From assembly GCA_902651635.1 (NCBI GenBank), contig CACRSC010001919.1:8479-52688 (forward strand): a stretch of DNA of 44,210 nt, in the 5' to 3' direction. Shown here piece after piece: positions 20,672-31,432 of this stretch. A model generated the notes under the pieces. The model worked only from the letters and a program-made list of their open reading frames with translations. It did not search any database and was not told the origin of the DNA. Every line of letters starts with the position of its first letter. Position 1 is the stretch's first letter. This DNA is from Mastigamoeba balamuthi. Taxonomy: Eukaryota; Evosea; Mastigamoebida; Mastigamoebidae. A program made the position numbers and the translations under genes.

Positions 20672-22446
20672 CGCTGCCGGGCACCGCGGACGGCTGGGGC
20701 TCCTGCTCCCCTGTCGCCCGCAACGGCAGCACGTGCACCCTCCGCTGCCCCCCGGGCCACACGGCTGTCACGGGGACGTGCGGCACTGGCACCGGCACGT
20801 GGACCACAACGCCCTCGTGCGCAGCGGACCCCTGCGCGCTGGCGCTGCCTGCGACGGCGTCGGGGTGGGGCACCTGCGCCAACGCCACCCCCAGCGGCGC
20901 AAACTGCTCCCTCGCCTGCCTCGGGGGCCACACAGCCATCCCGGGGCTCTGCCGCGCTGGCTCCTGGCTCGCTGCACCAGCCTGCGCTCCCGACCCCTGC
21001 GCCCTGGCGCTGCCAGCGACGGCGTCGGGATGGGGCACCTGCGCTCCCTCTGTTCCCAGCGGAGCCAACTGCTCCATCGCCTGCCCCAGCGGCCACACTG
21101 CCACTGTGGGGACGTGTCGCACCGGGTCCTGGGATGGTGGCACGGCTCCAGGCTGTGCTGCCGACGCGTGTGCGCTGGAGCTGTCAGCGAGGGCTGCTGG
21201 GTGGGGCTCCTGCGCTGCCCGCGTCGCCAGCGGCTCCAACTGCTCGCTGCTCTGCTCCGCCGGCCATTCCCCTGTCCCGGGTCTGTGCATTGCTGGATCT
21301 TGGAATGCTGTCAGCCCGGATTGTGCGCCGAATCCCTGTGCAACGGAGGCCATTCCTGGAACAGCGGTCGGCTGGGGTTCCTGTTCTGCGACTGTGCCCA
21401 GTGGGGTCGGCTGCTCGCTGGATTGCTCTCTAGGGTTCTCGGCCTCTCCCGGGATGTGTACCAACGGCACGTGGACTACAGGCCCTCCAGCATGCACGCC
21501 CAGCCCCTGCACTCTTAGGGACCTGCCAGAGGATGCGTCTGGCTGGGGCACGTGCTCCGACAGCGTCGCGAGCGGCTCCAACTGCTCGCTCAGCTGCTCT
21601 TCGGGACTCACGCCTGTGGCAGGCGCGTGCCTCCGTGGCAGATGGACCGCAGTCCCCGCGTGCGCCGGCTCCTCGTGTCCGCTGTCTCTGCCGGGCACGG
21701 CGACCGGCTGGGGGACCTGTTCAGCGAACTGTTCCGATGGGTCCGCGTGCGCCCTCGAGTGCTCTCCCGAGCACATGGCTGCGCCCGGGCGCTGTGTCAG
21801 AGGGACGTGGCCTGCCGGCCTGCCCCGGTGTGTGCCAACCTCGTGCTGGACGACACTGCCCGCAGCTGCTACGGGGCTGGGCACGTGCTCTCCCCTGGTG
21901 CGCAACGGGACTGCGTGCTCGCTCAACTGCACCGAGGAGCACCGCGCTGACGAGGGCTACTGCGCCAGGGGCAGCTGGTCTCCCGCGCCCCAGTGCTCCC
22001 CCTACCCGCCGTGTGTGCTGCGGATGCCGGGCACAGCGGCCGACTGGGGCACGTGCCACAGGGAGGTCAGCAGCGGCTCGTGGTGCGTCTTCGTGTGCCC
22101 TGGAGGATACGAGAGGGTCCAGGGCTCCTGCGCCAAGGGATCGTGGGAGCAGAGGCCGTCGTGCGAGCGCAGTGCCACCAGCTGCACGGTCGACGGGGAG
22201 ATCACGGGATCGGATGCGAGAGGTGGATGCACGACTGTTCAGAGCGGCGAGCGGTGCTCCCCGCAGTGTCGTGAGGGGCTAAAGGCCTATGAGGGCTTGT
22301 GCGCCAACGGGAGTTGGTTGATTAGTCCCCGCTGCGGCGCTCCATCGCCCGAAGCGCAGGTTGCTCGTGCAAGTAGCCTGATGTCCCACTTGATCCATGT
22401 CCTCTTTGTGCAAGCTGCGTTGGTCTACGCAGTCGAGCTCACTTGA
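19503..22446 (+). CDS. LRR/sushi-like surface protein C (ten cysteine-rich repeats)
   Basis: This is a duplicate of gene B for the signal, cap and LRR part. Exons are 19503-19837, 19911-19988, 20047-20118, 20177-20248, 20312-20383 and 20439-22446, giving about 878 residues. After the first four sushi-like repeats it diverges completely from B, with six further repeats (for example CTLRDLPEDASGWGTC and CPLSLPGTATGWGTC) and a different hydrophobic tail (HLIHVLFVQAALVYAVEL). Repeats 2-4 are nearly identical to a block of gene E at 29111-29556. The last cysteine unit is degenerate. It therefore looks like a mosaic of gene B's front and another gene's back. Predicted extracellular, tail compatible with a GPI signal. 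Confidence 0.8.
20821..21266 (+). repeat. 446-bp sushi-repeat block shared with gene E (29111-29556)
   Basis: The two blocks align without gaps at a constant offset of 8,290 bases. I count four differences: GGATGG/GGCTGG, TGTGCTG/TGTGTTG, CTGTCAG/CTGCCAG and TGCCCGC/TGCCTGC. Outside the block similarity drops sharply at the right edge. This is a signature of recent gene conversion or ectopic exchange between family members. Confidence 0.85.
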
Positions 22447-22695
22447 TCACTGCGTGCTGGTACCACGAACAACGAGTGATCTCCCAAAGCCACCCCTCTC
22501 GCTATGTGACTTCCTCCCTCGCAGATCAGCATGTCGCCCATTCCTGTGCGTCAGAGGCACAGCATGAATCGATATGAGGACAATAAGAGCTGCGTGCATT
22601 CATTCCTCCACCCTACCCTGGGCCATTCTGTGTGCCTTCTATAAGAGAGGGAGCGCTGATGCAGCCACATCGGCTCACGCAGCGGAATGCTAATC
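22447..22695. other. Convergent spacer between LRR genes C and D
   Basis: 249 bases lie between the stop of gene C (+) and the stop of gene D (-). Composition is less GC-rich. No gene, terminator or repeat is recognised. Confidence 0.5.
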
Positions 22696-25600
22696 TCAGA
22701 ACGATGCGAGCAGCACCATCAGAGCAGGCACAGCAGCTGCAAAGGCCCGCCATGCAGGCCCCGATGCCGCTGCCCCGCTGGCAGCCTCCGCAGTGGCCGC
22801 CGTGCATGCCGGCCTCGATTCCCACGCCCCCGCGTCGCAGTACCCCGGCGTCGCCGAGTAGCCGTCGGAGCACTGGAGAGTGCAGTGCGTGTCGCCTGGC
22901 ACGCTCGCGCTGCAGTTGCCGTAGGCAGCAGCGTGTCCGGGCAGCACCTCCAAAGCGCAGGGCTCCGCGACGCACAGGGGAGGCTGCGTCCACGCCCCCA
23001 GCACACACGACCCGGTGACAGCCCTGCGGTCCCCAGAGCACTCGAGCGTGCAGGACGCGCCGCTGGCGACGGTGCTGGAGCAGGAGCCCCAGGCCACTGC
23101 TCCCCTGGGAGGAAAGAGGGCGCAGGCGTCGGCGGCGCACGAGGGCTGGGGGGACCACGAGCCCGCGCTGCAGGCCCCCGTGGTGGCCCTGTGGCCGCTG
23201 CTGCATTCGAGAGCGCATTGGACGCCGCTGGCAACGGTCGCAGAGCACGAGCCCCACCCCGAGGCGTTGGCGGGCTTCGCGAGGTCGCAGGGGTCCGGGA
23301 CGCAAGCGGGGGAGGGGGACCACTGTCCGTCGACGCAGGAGCCGGGGAGGGACGAGTGACCCGCGGGGCAGGCCAGAAGGCAGTTTGAGCCCTGGGCGAC
23401 GGTGCTGTAGCACGAGCCCCAGCCGGCAGCTGCGGGGGGCATGGCCAGCGAGCAGCACCGAGTTGTGCAGCAGGCGGGGCAGTCGGAGAGCACAGCAGAG
23501 CAGCTCGCGTTCGTGCAGAGCCCTGGGTTGCCCAGGCAGATGGAGCCGTGCTGCAGCCCCGCCCACAACTGGTCGCCACCGGGGATGGTCCCCGTGAGGC
23601 GGTTCGAGTCGAGCCACCTGCAGACCGAACGTGGGTCTTCCGAAGAGGGTAGGCAGCAGAGAGCTGCTCACAGCTGAACGAGGGAGCGGTAGACGAGGTC
23701 CGTGAGGTTGCCGGGGATGGTGCCACTCAGGCGGTTGCTCCTGAGGTTCCTGTGTGCGCATGCGCGCCTGTTGCTGAGTTGCTGGGCGATTGGTGGCGCT
23801 TGCTCTGCTGGCGGGCTTCGAGACGCACAATTCAGCGATGCCGCTTGGAATGGCTGGGATGGTGCCGCTGATGCTGTTGAAGCTGAAGTCGCTGTTGGCT
23901 GTGGTGAGACGCCGTAGACACAAATAGGCTGTGCGGGGATCAGCACGCTTTCTCGAGGTCCCGTGGCAGAGGCGGTATAGTCCCGCTCAGAGCGTTGTGC
24001 GACAGGCTCCTGCCCGCTCCTGTTGAGTTGTGCGCAGTTGTGTTGTGTCGACAGCCACGCACAGCTCTCGCCACTCCGCAGACGCCAGCGTCTGGGGTAG
24101 CGTCCCGTTGATGCCGTTGTTGTCGAGGTGCCTGCGCGGCGTTGAGCTTACGGTTGCGTGTGGTCACTGAGCGCTCACAGCCGACGGAGCCCCTGCAGTC
24201 CTGAGAACAGGTCTGGGGGAAGCGACCCGCTGATGAGGTTGTTTCTCAGGTCCCTGCCGAGCATGCTGTCAGTGCACTCCGGCTGGGATGCCCTGTCTGC
24301 GTACAGTGTTCGCAGCTCGCTGCTGTTGAGGCCCTCGGGGACACTCCCGCTGAAGCGGTTGGATCCCATGTCCCTGTGCGCGACGCGAGTTGGGACACAA
24401 CAATTGGCAAAGTCCGTCGCACAAGACACTGAGCTCACTGAGCCCTTCGAGCTGCAGGCCGGCGAGGGTTCCGCTGAAGAGGTTGTCGTGGAGGTCGCTG
24501 TACAGGGTCTGCGTGAGTTCCAGTGCGTTGAACTGTCCGAGAAAGTGCGTGGTGTGGCAGTGCGCACAGCCTCGTGAGCCTGAGGGCCCGGAAGTCGGGG
24601 GAGATGGTCCCGCTGAAGCGGTTGGTGTGCAGCATTCTGCGGGCAGAGTGAGACGAGTGTTGGCCGAATGGTCCTCACAGGCGCCTCACTCGATCATGAG
24701 TGCCGAACGAAGCCATGGGCGTCCCCTCGAGTCGGTTGTTGTACAGCCTCCTGGAAGAGCTCCATCAGTTCTGCGAGTGACGAGGGGGCTGGCTGTGCTC
24801 ACAGGTCCGTCAGCTCCTCGAGTTTGATCAGCGACTGTGGAATGGTGCCGCTCAGGTTGTTGGCGAACATCTCCCTGTGGCAGCTCGTGAGTGCCACGTG
24901 TCTGTGAGAGGGGAGGCACAGTGTGTCGAGCTGCGAGAGCTGGCCGAAGCTGTCGGGGATGCTCCCTGTGAGGTGGTTATCCCCCAGGTGTCTGGCGAGT
25001 GCGGGGTCAGATAACCCTGTGGCCCCCACTCTCCGGGGTGGGCGAGCCGCACAGCTCGTCCAGGCTCTCCAGGCCGCCCAACTCGCCGGGGATGGTCCCG
25101 CTCAGCTGGTTGTGCTGGAAGTCCCTGGGGAGGACGCGCAAAAAGGGCGTCAGGGGAATGCGCCAGATGCCCAAAGCCCCGCACAGCGACTTCAGGCGGC
25201 GCAGGCTGCCTATGCTCGGGGGTATGGTCCCAGTCAGCCGGTTGTCTTCCAGATCCCTGCGGTGGCGCTGTCAGCAGAAGCGCGTGGCGGCGATCGTGCG
25301 CACAGGTCCACGAGCTCCGGGATGCTCCCGAGGCACTGCGGTATCGTCCCCGAGAGCAGGTTGGAGTTGAGTTGCCTGGCGCCATCTGCGTGAGTCCTTG
25401 CAGGGCAGGGCGGAGACAAAGGCGCGCACAGAAATCTGAGCTTGGTGAGCTTGCAGAGCTGCTCTGGGACGGTGCCCACGAGGTGCACGTGCAGGCCCCT
25501 GCGGGCGCAAGAGCAGCGGAGCGGTGAGAATGAGGCCAATCGCCTGGGCAGCGGGCGCACAGGTGCTCCAGCTCTGCCAGGTTGCCCAGCGACTCCGGGA

Positions 25601-26530
25601 GAGGCCCCCTCTCGCTGGCCTCCCCATCCGTCCACCTCATCGGCACCAACACCCTGCGCATTATTGCAGGCGGGGGTCAGCGAGCGTCTGCGCGTGTCGG
25701 CAGCGGCAGGGAGGGGGGGCGTGTGGCGTGCAGGTAGCGCAGCCTCGAGAGGTCCCCGAGCTCCGGCGGCAGCGGGCCCGTGAAGGAGGATGTGCTCAGG
25801 TCGCTGCGGACGTGTCCGAGGGAGTGAGGCTGTCAGGGGGAGGGCCCAACGGTTCGGGGGCGTCGCACAGCCTCTCGAGGCGGGAGAGCCTGCCGATGCT
25901 GCTGGGGATGCTCCCCGAGACGTCGCTGGTGTTGACGACCCTGCGCAGACCGGCGGCCTGTGAACACGCGGGGAGCGCTGCGAGGGGGCGCCGCACAGCT
26001 CTTGGAGGTGCGTGAGGCCCCAGACCGAGGGCGGCAGCGTCGCGTGGAGGCTTCCCTGGTTACAGAGCACTCTGCGCGGGCGTTGCGTCAGTGCCACGTG
26101 TCCGGGGCTGCGGGGCGGCGGCGCTGCTGGCGCACAGCGACGTGAGGCTCCTGAAGTTGCCGAGCGAGTCCGGGATGGTCCGCAGCTGCATGGTCGACCC
26201 CCGCCTGCTGCCCAGCACGCTGCGTGCGGCCACGGCCCCGGTCAGTTGATTTTCCGCCCCTCTGCGCGCCTATTATCAGGCGGGGCCGCACATGCGCGTG
26301 ACGGTGTCGTTGGCGCAGGTGACGCCGGCCAGCTGGCGGGCGCAGGGGGAGGTCCAGTTGCAGGGGCTGGGCCACGAGGGCTGCGCCGACGGCAGGAGGG
26401 CCCCGTGGAGGTCGCACAGCCCCCGCACCTCCTCCGCCGGCGCCGCTGCTGCCCGCGCCGCGGCCACCGCCAGCAGCCCCAGCACGCACGCAGCGCCCTC
26501 TGCTGTGCCGCGGGGCGTCAGTGCGGGCAC
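22696..26530 (-). CDS. LRR/sushi-like surface protein D: about 22 exons, some 20 of them single LRRs, then four 6-Cys repeats and a GPI-like tail
   Basis: Reading the minus strand, the first clear exon (acceptor near 26499, ending 26292) encodes a hydrophobic signal core (VLGLLAVAAARAAAA), PAEEV and a CNWTSPC cap. About 20 short exons follow, mostly 72 nt (range 63-93), each one LRR (for example LSGTIPGELGGL, LTGTIPPSIGSL, FSGTISPDF), all with phase-2 introns. The last exon (23617-22696) holds a final LRR (RLTGTIPGG), four six-cysteine repeats and the tail AFAAAVPALMVLLASF, a classical GPI-signal pattern. One intron starts with GC (GCACGC); others start GTGCG or GTGAG. No ATG is visible in the first exon's frame, so the start codon is probably in an earlier exon and the upstream limit given is nominal. 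About 860 residues are accounted for. Confidence 0.75.
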
Positions 26531-27234
26531 CGGCTGGTGCCTCTGGTGTCTTCTGACGTGTTTTCGGTTTTTGCGTGTGTGTTTTGTTGAATTCTGTTGA
26601 GTGTTGCGGGCGTTGTTTGTTGTGTTGTGGGCTGTTTCTGGTGTGTTGTGGGCTGGGGGACCTCACGTTGTGTCCAGCGCTGCCGATGCAGCTGCGGGGC
26701 TCCCCTGTACCGTGCCGACTGAGCGAGCATCTCGTGTTCCGAAGAGGAGAGGTCTGCTGTCTCGCGTGAGTGTGCTGTCAGCAGCTGGCTGCCGCACTGG
26801 TGTGGGGTTTGTTGGGGGTGTAGTCCTATGCCTACCCAGTACGCTGCTCTCTGGTGTTGGGGGCAGAAATGTAGCAATCAATCCTGAACCCCTGATTCTC
26901 GCCCTCCGTACCCCTGGGCTGATTCATAGGTTTTTTTCTTTTTGCGGGCACCCCGAGCCATGCCCGCCCCTCCTTGTGCCAGAATGTGATTATCTAACAG
27001 CTGGCGGTTCTCCCCCGGAGATGGAGGGCCCACGACACGCAGATAATCCACGGACTTGCGGAGCAGGTAAGTTCATCGAACATCAACGCTAATTTCACAA
27101 CCTGGGTCTCGGGCAGCACCCCGTCGCACCCTCACCAGCACATGCACTCCATCGGCCTCGACGCAGTAGGCGACGGGGCGCGCAGCCTCGCCACTGGTGC
27201 AGCAGTCGCAGTGGCCGTGCGCTCTCAGGGCCGC
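26531..27234. other. Divergent intergenic region between LRR genes D and E
   Basis: The region probably contains the first exon of gene D (minus) and the promoters of both genes. It is T-rich around 26560-26650. ATG codons on the minus strand near 26726 and 26957 are candidate starts for gene D, but I cannot choose. The frame of gene E is open from an ATG at 27142, an alternative start. Confidence 0.4.
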
Positions 27235-30200
27235 ATGGGGGGCCCGTCGGTCGTCGCAGCCCTGCAGCGCCGCTCGCTGCCCTGCGCAGCTGCTGCGCTC
27301 CTGGCGCTGCTCGCACTGCGCGCCGCTGCCCTCGAGGATGCAGAGAACGCCGAGTCCAGGGGGCTGTGCGTGCTGGCCTACCAGCAGGGCCTCCTGGCGC
27401 AGTGGAGAACGCCCACGAGCCCCTGCTCCCTCAGCGACCTCTCGGGGCCCCCCTCCCGCAACCGCTCGGGCGTCACTGTCGCCGGCGGCCACGTGGTCTC
27501 CCTGTGCGCCCGCGCACCCGGCTGCTGTGCTGCAGCTCACTGCTGTGCTCCCTGTGTGCGCGTGCTGTCTGCGGGGCCACCGGGGGCCGTGGGCACAGCA
27601 CTTGGAGAGAGCTCCGCCAGGGCTCCCCCCTCCTGGGCGGCACCATCCCCGAGTACCTCGCCCCCTTCAGGGAGCTGCAGCGCCTGTGCGGTGCCCTCTG
27701 GCGTCTGAGGGCAGCGCTCACAGCTGCTCCCCTCTCCCCGCACCCGCAGAGACCTCAGCGGCTCGCAGCTGAGCGGCACCATCCCCGCCTTCATCGGCAC
27801 TCTCGAGAAGCTCCGGGCGCTGTGTGCATCCCCGCCTTGCTCTCTGCTCTGCTCGTCTCTCTCCACCTCCGCACTTGCCCTGGCTCAGACGCTTGCTCTG
27901 TGCACCGCCGCAGGCACCTCTGGGGCAACAGCCTCAGCGGCACAATACCGCAGCTCCCCAGCAGCCTTGCATCCTTGTACGACCCCCCCCCCCTCTTCCC
28001 TGCCCTCCCTGACAGCCCCCGGCCCTCGCCCTGGAGAGCAGGCGCCTGAGCCACAACAGGCTGAGCGGCACTGTGCCGCCCTCGCTGGGCTGGCTGGACG
28101 CCCTCAGCGACATCGACCTCACGCACAACGCCCTCAGCGGCCCTCTGCCCCGCTCTCTCAGCTCCGTCGCCCTCAGGGCCAGCGCGCAGCTCTGCGCAGG
28201 CAACGCTGCCCTCTGCGCCCTCCCAGGCGCTGCTGTTGGCCCCGACTGCGCGCCCTGCCCCCCGGGCTTCTGCGAGCTGCAGGCGCCACCGCCAGGCGAC
28301 GGCACGGGGTGGGGCAACTGCTCCGACGTCGTCCCCAGCGGCACCACCTGCGCCCCGCGCTGCGCCATCCAGTCCCACAGAGCTGTCCCGGCACTGTGCC
28401 GCAGCGGCTCCTGGAGCCCAGCGCCTCCCTCGTGCCAGCGCACCAGCTGCGAGCTGGCCCTCCCGCCCTCGGCCGCGGGGTTCGGCAACTGCTCGCCCTC
28501 GGTCCCGCACCTCACCGACTGCAAGCTCGAGTGCCTGCCGGGCAACACGCCGCACACGGGGCGCTGCTCCTGGGGCTCCTGGGAGCCCTCCCCCCTCTGC
28601 GTGGCAGACCCCTGCGCCCTGGCGCTGCCTCCGACGGCCTCTGGGTGGGGCTCGTGCTCTTCGAGTTTGCCGAGCGGCGCCAGCTGCTCCCTCGCCTGCA
28701 TCAGCGGCCACACTGCCACTGTCGGCACATGTCGCACGGGTTCCTGGGCTGGTGGCACTCGTCCTGGCTGCGCAGCCGACCCCTGCTCGCTCGAGATTCC
28801 TCGGACAGCCTCTGGATGGGGATCCTGTGCACCGTCTGTCCCCAGCGGCACCCACTGCTCCCTCGCCTGTCCCATTGGCCACACTGCCATCCCGGGGACC
28901 TGCAGCACTGGCTCCTGGGTGGGCAGAACTCCTGGCTGCGCTGCCGACCCGTGCGTCCTGGCGCTTCCTCGGACCGCCTCTGCGTGGGGCACCTGCGCCC
29001 CCTCTGTCCCCAGCGGCGACAACTGCTCCCTCTTCTGCCCCAGCGGCCACACTGCCATTGTCGGGAAGTGTTGCGCAGGCTCCTGGGCTGGTGGCACTCC
29101 TCCTGGCTGCGCAGCGGACCCCTGCGCGCTGGCGCTGCCTGCGACGGCGTCGGGGTGGGGCACCTGCGCCAACGCCACCCCCAGCGGCGCAAACTGCTCC
29201 CTCGCCTGCCTCGGGGGCCACACAGCCATCCCGGGGCTCTGCCGCGCTGGCTCCTGGCTCGCTGCACCAGCCTGCGCTCCCGACCCCTGCGCCCTGGCGC
29301 TGCCAGCGACGGCGTCGGGATGGGGCACCTGCGCTCCCTCTGTTCCCAGCGGAGCCAACTGCTCCATCGCCTGCCCCAGCGGCCACACTGCCACTGTGGG
29401 GACGTGTCGCACCGGGTCCTGGGCTGGTGGCACGGCTCCAGGCTGTGTTGCCGACGCGTGTGCGCTGGAGCTGCCAGCGAGGGCTGCTGGGTGGGGCTCC
29501 TGCGCTGCCTGCGTCGCCAGCGGCTCCAACTGCTCGCTGCTCTGCTCCGCCGGCCACTCGCCTGTCGCGGAGGCCTGCATTGCGGGGTCGTGGGCCAATG
29601 GCGCTCCCTCGTGTGCACCGGACCCGTGCTCCATGGCGGCCATCCCCAGCGGGGCTGTGGGGTGGGGCACGTGCTCCCCGAGCATCGCTGGCAGCCTCAA
29701 CTGCTCCCTCGAGTGCCCCCGGGGCTTCCACGCCGCCGCAGGCTCCTGCCAGGCCGGCGTCTGGGCGCCTAGGCCCACCTGCTCCGCCGACCCGTGCGCG
29801 GCAGCACTGCACGGTGCAGCGTCTGGCTGGGGGACCTGCTCTGCGCTGGTGCCCAGCGGGGCGCACTGCTCCCTCGCCTGCTCCCGCGGCAGCTCTGCTG
29901 TCCCCGCGGTGTGCGCAAACGGCACGTGGGTTGTGGGCCCTCCCGCCTGCGCCCCCGACCCCTGTGCGGTGCCTGCCCTGCCCGTGGGAGCATCTGGCTG
30001 GGGCACGTGTGCCAGGAGCATTGCGAGTGGGGCCTCCTGCACTCTCAACTGCTCTGCTGGGTACAGCGCTGTCCCTGGAGCCTGCGAGCGCGGCGCGTGG
30101 TCTGCGGTGCCCGCCTGCGCGGTCTCCCAGTGCCGGCTCTCTCTGCCCGTGGTGGCTGCTGGCTGGGGAACCTGCGCTGCCGTTGTGTCCAACGGGACCT

Positions 30201-30853
30201 CTTGCTCGCTGGCGTGCCCGTCGGGCCGCGTCTCTGCCCCCGCTCGCTGCATCGACGGCTCGTGGCCGGCGGGCCTTCCAGATTGCGCGCCACTGCCGTG
30301 CGCCGTGCCGTCGCTGCCGGCAGGGGCGCTGGGGCTGGGCACGTGCGCCCGCAGCGTCCCGAGCGGCACGGCGTGCTCTCTCAACTGCTCTGCCGAGCGT
30401 GCTGCTGGCGCGGGCACGTGCCNGTGCTCCCCGCTCCCGCCCTGCGGCCTGCGCCTGCCGAGCACGACGACGGACTGGGGCACGTGCCGCGAGGAGGTCA
30501 GCAGCGGCTCGCGGTGCTCGTTCCTCTGCATCAGCGGGCTCGCCGCCGAGGAGGGCTACTGCTCCGGAGGGGCGTGGGACCCCGCCCCTGCGTGCAGAGC
30601 GGACCCCGGCCTGTGCCCGCGGCCCCCGAGGCCCGCACACTTTCTGGCCGACGGCGACTGCCTCAGCGTCCGCAGCGGCGCCTCGTGCAGCGTGCAGTGC
30701 GAGCCGGGGTACCAGGCGAGCCCGGGGCTGTGCGCCAGCGGCAAGTGGTCCGCCCTGCCGGACTGCCGTGCTGCGTTGCCCGAGGCTGCCAGCGCCAAGG
30801 GCCTGCTGGCACCCGGGCTCCTGGCGGTCTCCCTGCTGCCCGCGCTCTGCTGA
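27235..30853 (+). CDS. LRR/sushi-like surface protein E: few LRRs, about fifteen 6-Cys repeats, GPI-like tail
   Basis: Exons are 27235-27503, 27599-27685, 27750-27821, 27914-27976 and 28042-30853, giving about 1,100 residues plus whatever the N at 30423 hides. The signal peptide is near MGGPSVVAAL...AAAALLALLAL; an upstream in-frame ATG at 27142 is possible. LRRs include LGGTIPEYLAPF, LSGTIPAFIGTL, LSGTVPPSLGWL and LSGPLPRSL. Then about fifteen sushi-like repeats of about 55 residues follow, most with GWGxC, an N-C-S or SC-S element and GSW. The tail AKGLLAPGLLAVSLLPALC suits a GPI signal. All introns are phase 2; donors are GTGCGC, GTGCGG, GTGTGC and GTACGA. It shares a 446-bp block with gene C. 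It is the most sushi-rich member of the family here. Confidence 0.8.
29111..29556 (+). repeat. Second copy of the 446-bp sushi-repeat block shared with gene C
   Basis: This is the partner of 20821-21266: gap-free, four differences seen. It covers repeats 6-8 of gene E. The right edge of identity falls inside a repeat, at CCGGCCA, which suggests a conversion-tract boundary rather than a domain boundary. Confidence 0.85.
30423..30423. other. Single-N assembly gap inside gene E, apparently hiding about eight codons
   Basis: The N keeps the reading frame. The interrupted repeat lacks its G-S-W segment: it goes from AGAGTC straight to CSPLPPC, whereas gene C at the matching place has GYCARGSWSPAPQCSPYPPC. 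Unlike the other two gaps there is no flanking duplication, so sequence is probably missing here. Confidence 0.7.
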
Positions 30854-31432
30854 CAGCGGGGCGGCTGGGCTCAGTGCTGCCCACTCCCATGGAATGACAA
30901 TACAGAAGTAGGTCTCACGGTCGCAGATTGGGGCGGCAGGCAGTCGCCCTGGTTGCTGTTGTGACTGGCGCGACTCTACTAGGCGAATGCATGCATCTCG
31001 TGGCGGAGCTTCACAAGTGATGCCGCAGCCCAACAGCGCCCTCCTCTGCTCCCTGGGACACTCGGCTGTGGCCGGCTCCTGCGGGATGGGGGCCGGACGT
31101 GTGTCCGGTCTCGTCGTGCAACTGGTGCTGCCCGTGCAGCTGCGCGATGAGGAACGTGCTCCTCCAGAGCTGCTCCCCTGGGTCTCACAGTAGGCCCGTG
31201 CGGGCTAGGGCTGGCCCGACCTGGTGAGGAGTGAGCTGGAAGGCGTGAGCGAGCGCAGCAACGGCCAGCGGCTGAGGCTCCCTGGTGGGGCCGACACAAC
31301 AGCGCTCGCGATCAGGGCGAGCGCCAGTACCCTCGCTCTGGTCGCTCCAGCCCTCTCCCCCTGCAGGCTTGAAAGAGGCGAAAAGATGCAGGATCAATTG
31401 ATTTGGGCTCCCTTGGGGCGCCCGAGGGTGTT
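30854..31432. other. Convergent intergenic region
   Basis: The region lies between the stop of LRR gene E (+) and the stop of the acyltransferase gene (-). No open frame of note, RNA gene or repeat is recognised. Confidence 0.5.

Noticed and set aside
14389-30853. CRISPR-like or satellite array from the many regular repeats
   Set aside because: The regularity is coding: 72-nt LRR exons and about 165-nt sushi-like units that stay in frame with conserved cysteines.
27791-31033. Long minus-strand open frames opposite LRR gene E
   Set aside because: They are shadows of the repetitive sushi-like coding region on the plus strand, crossing its introns and the N gap; no domain is recognisable.
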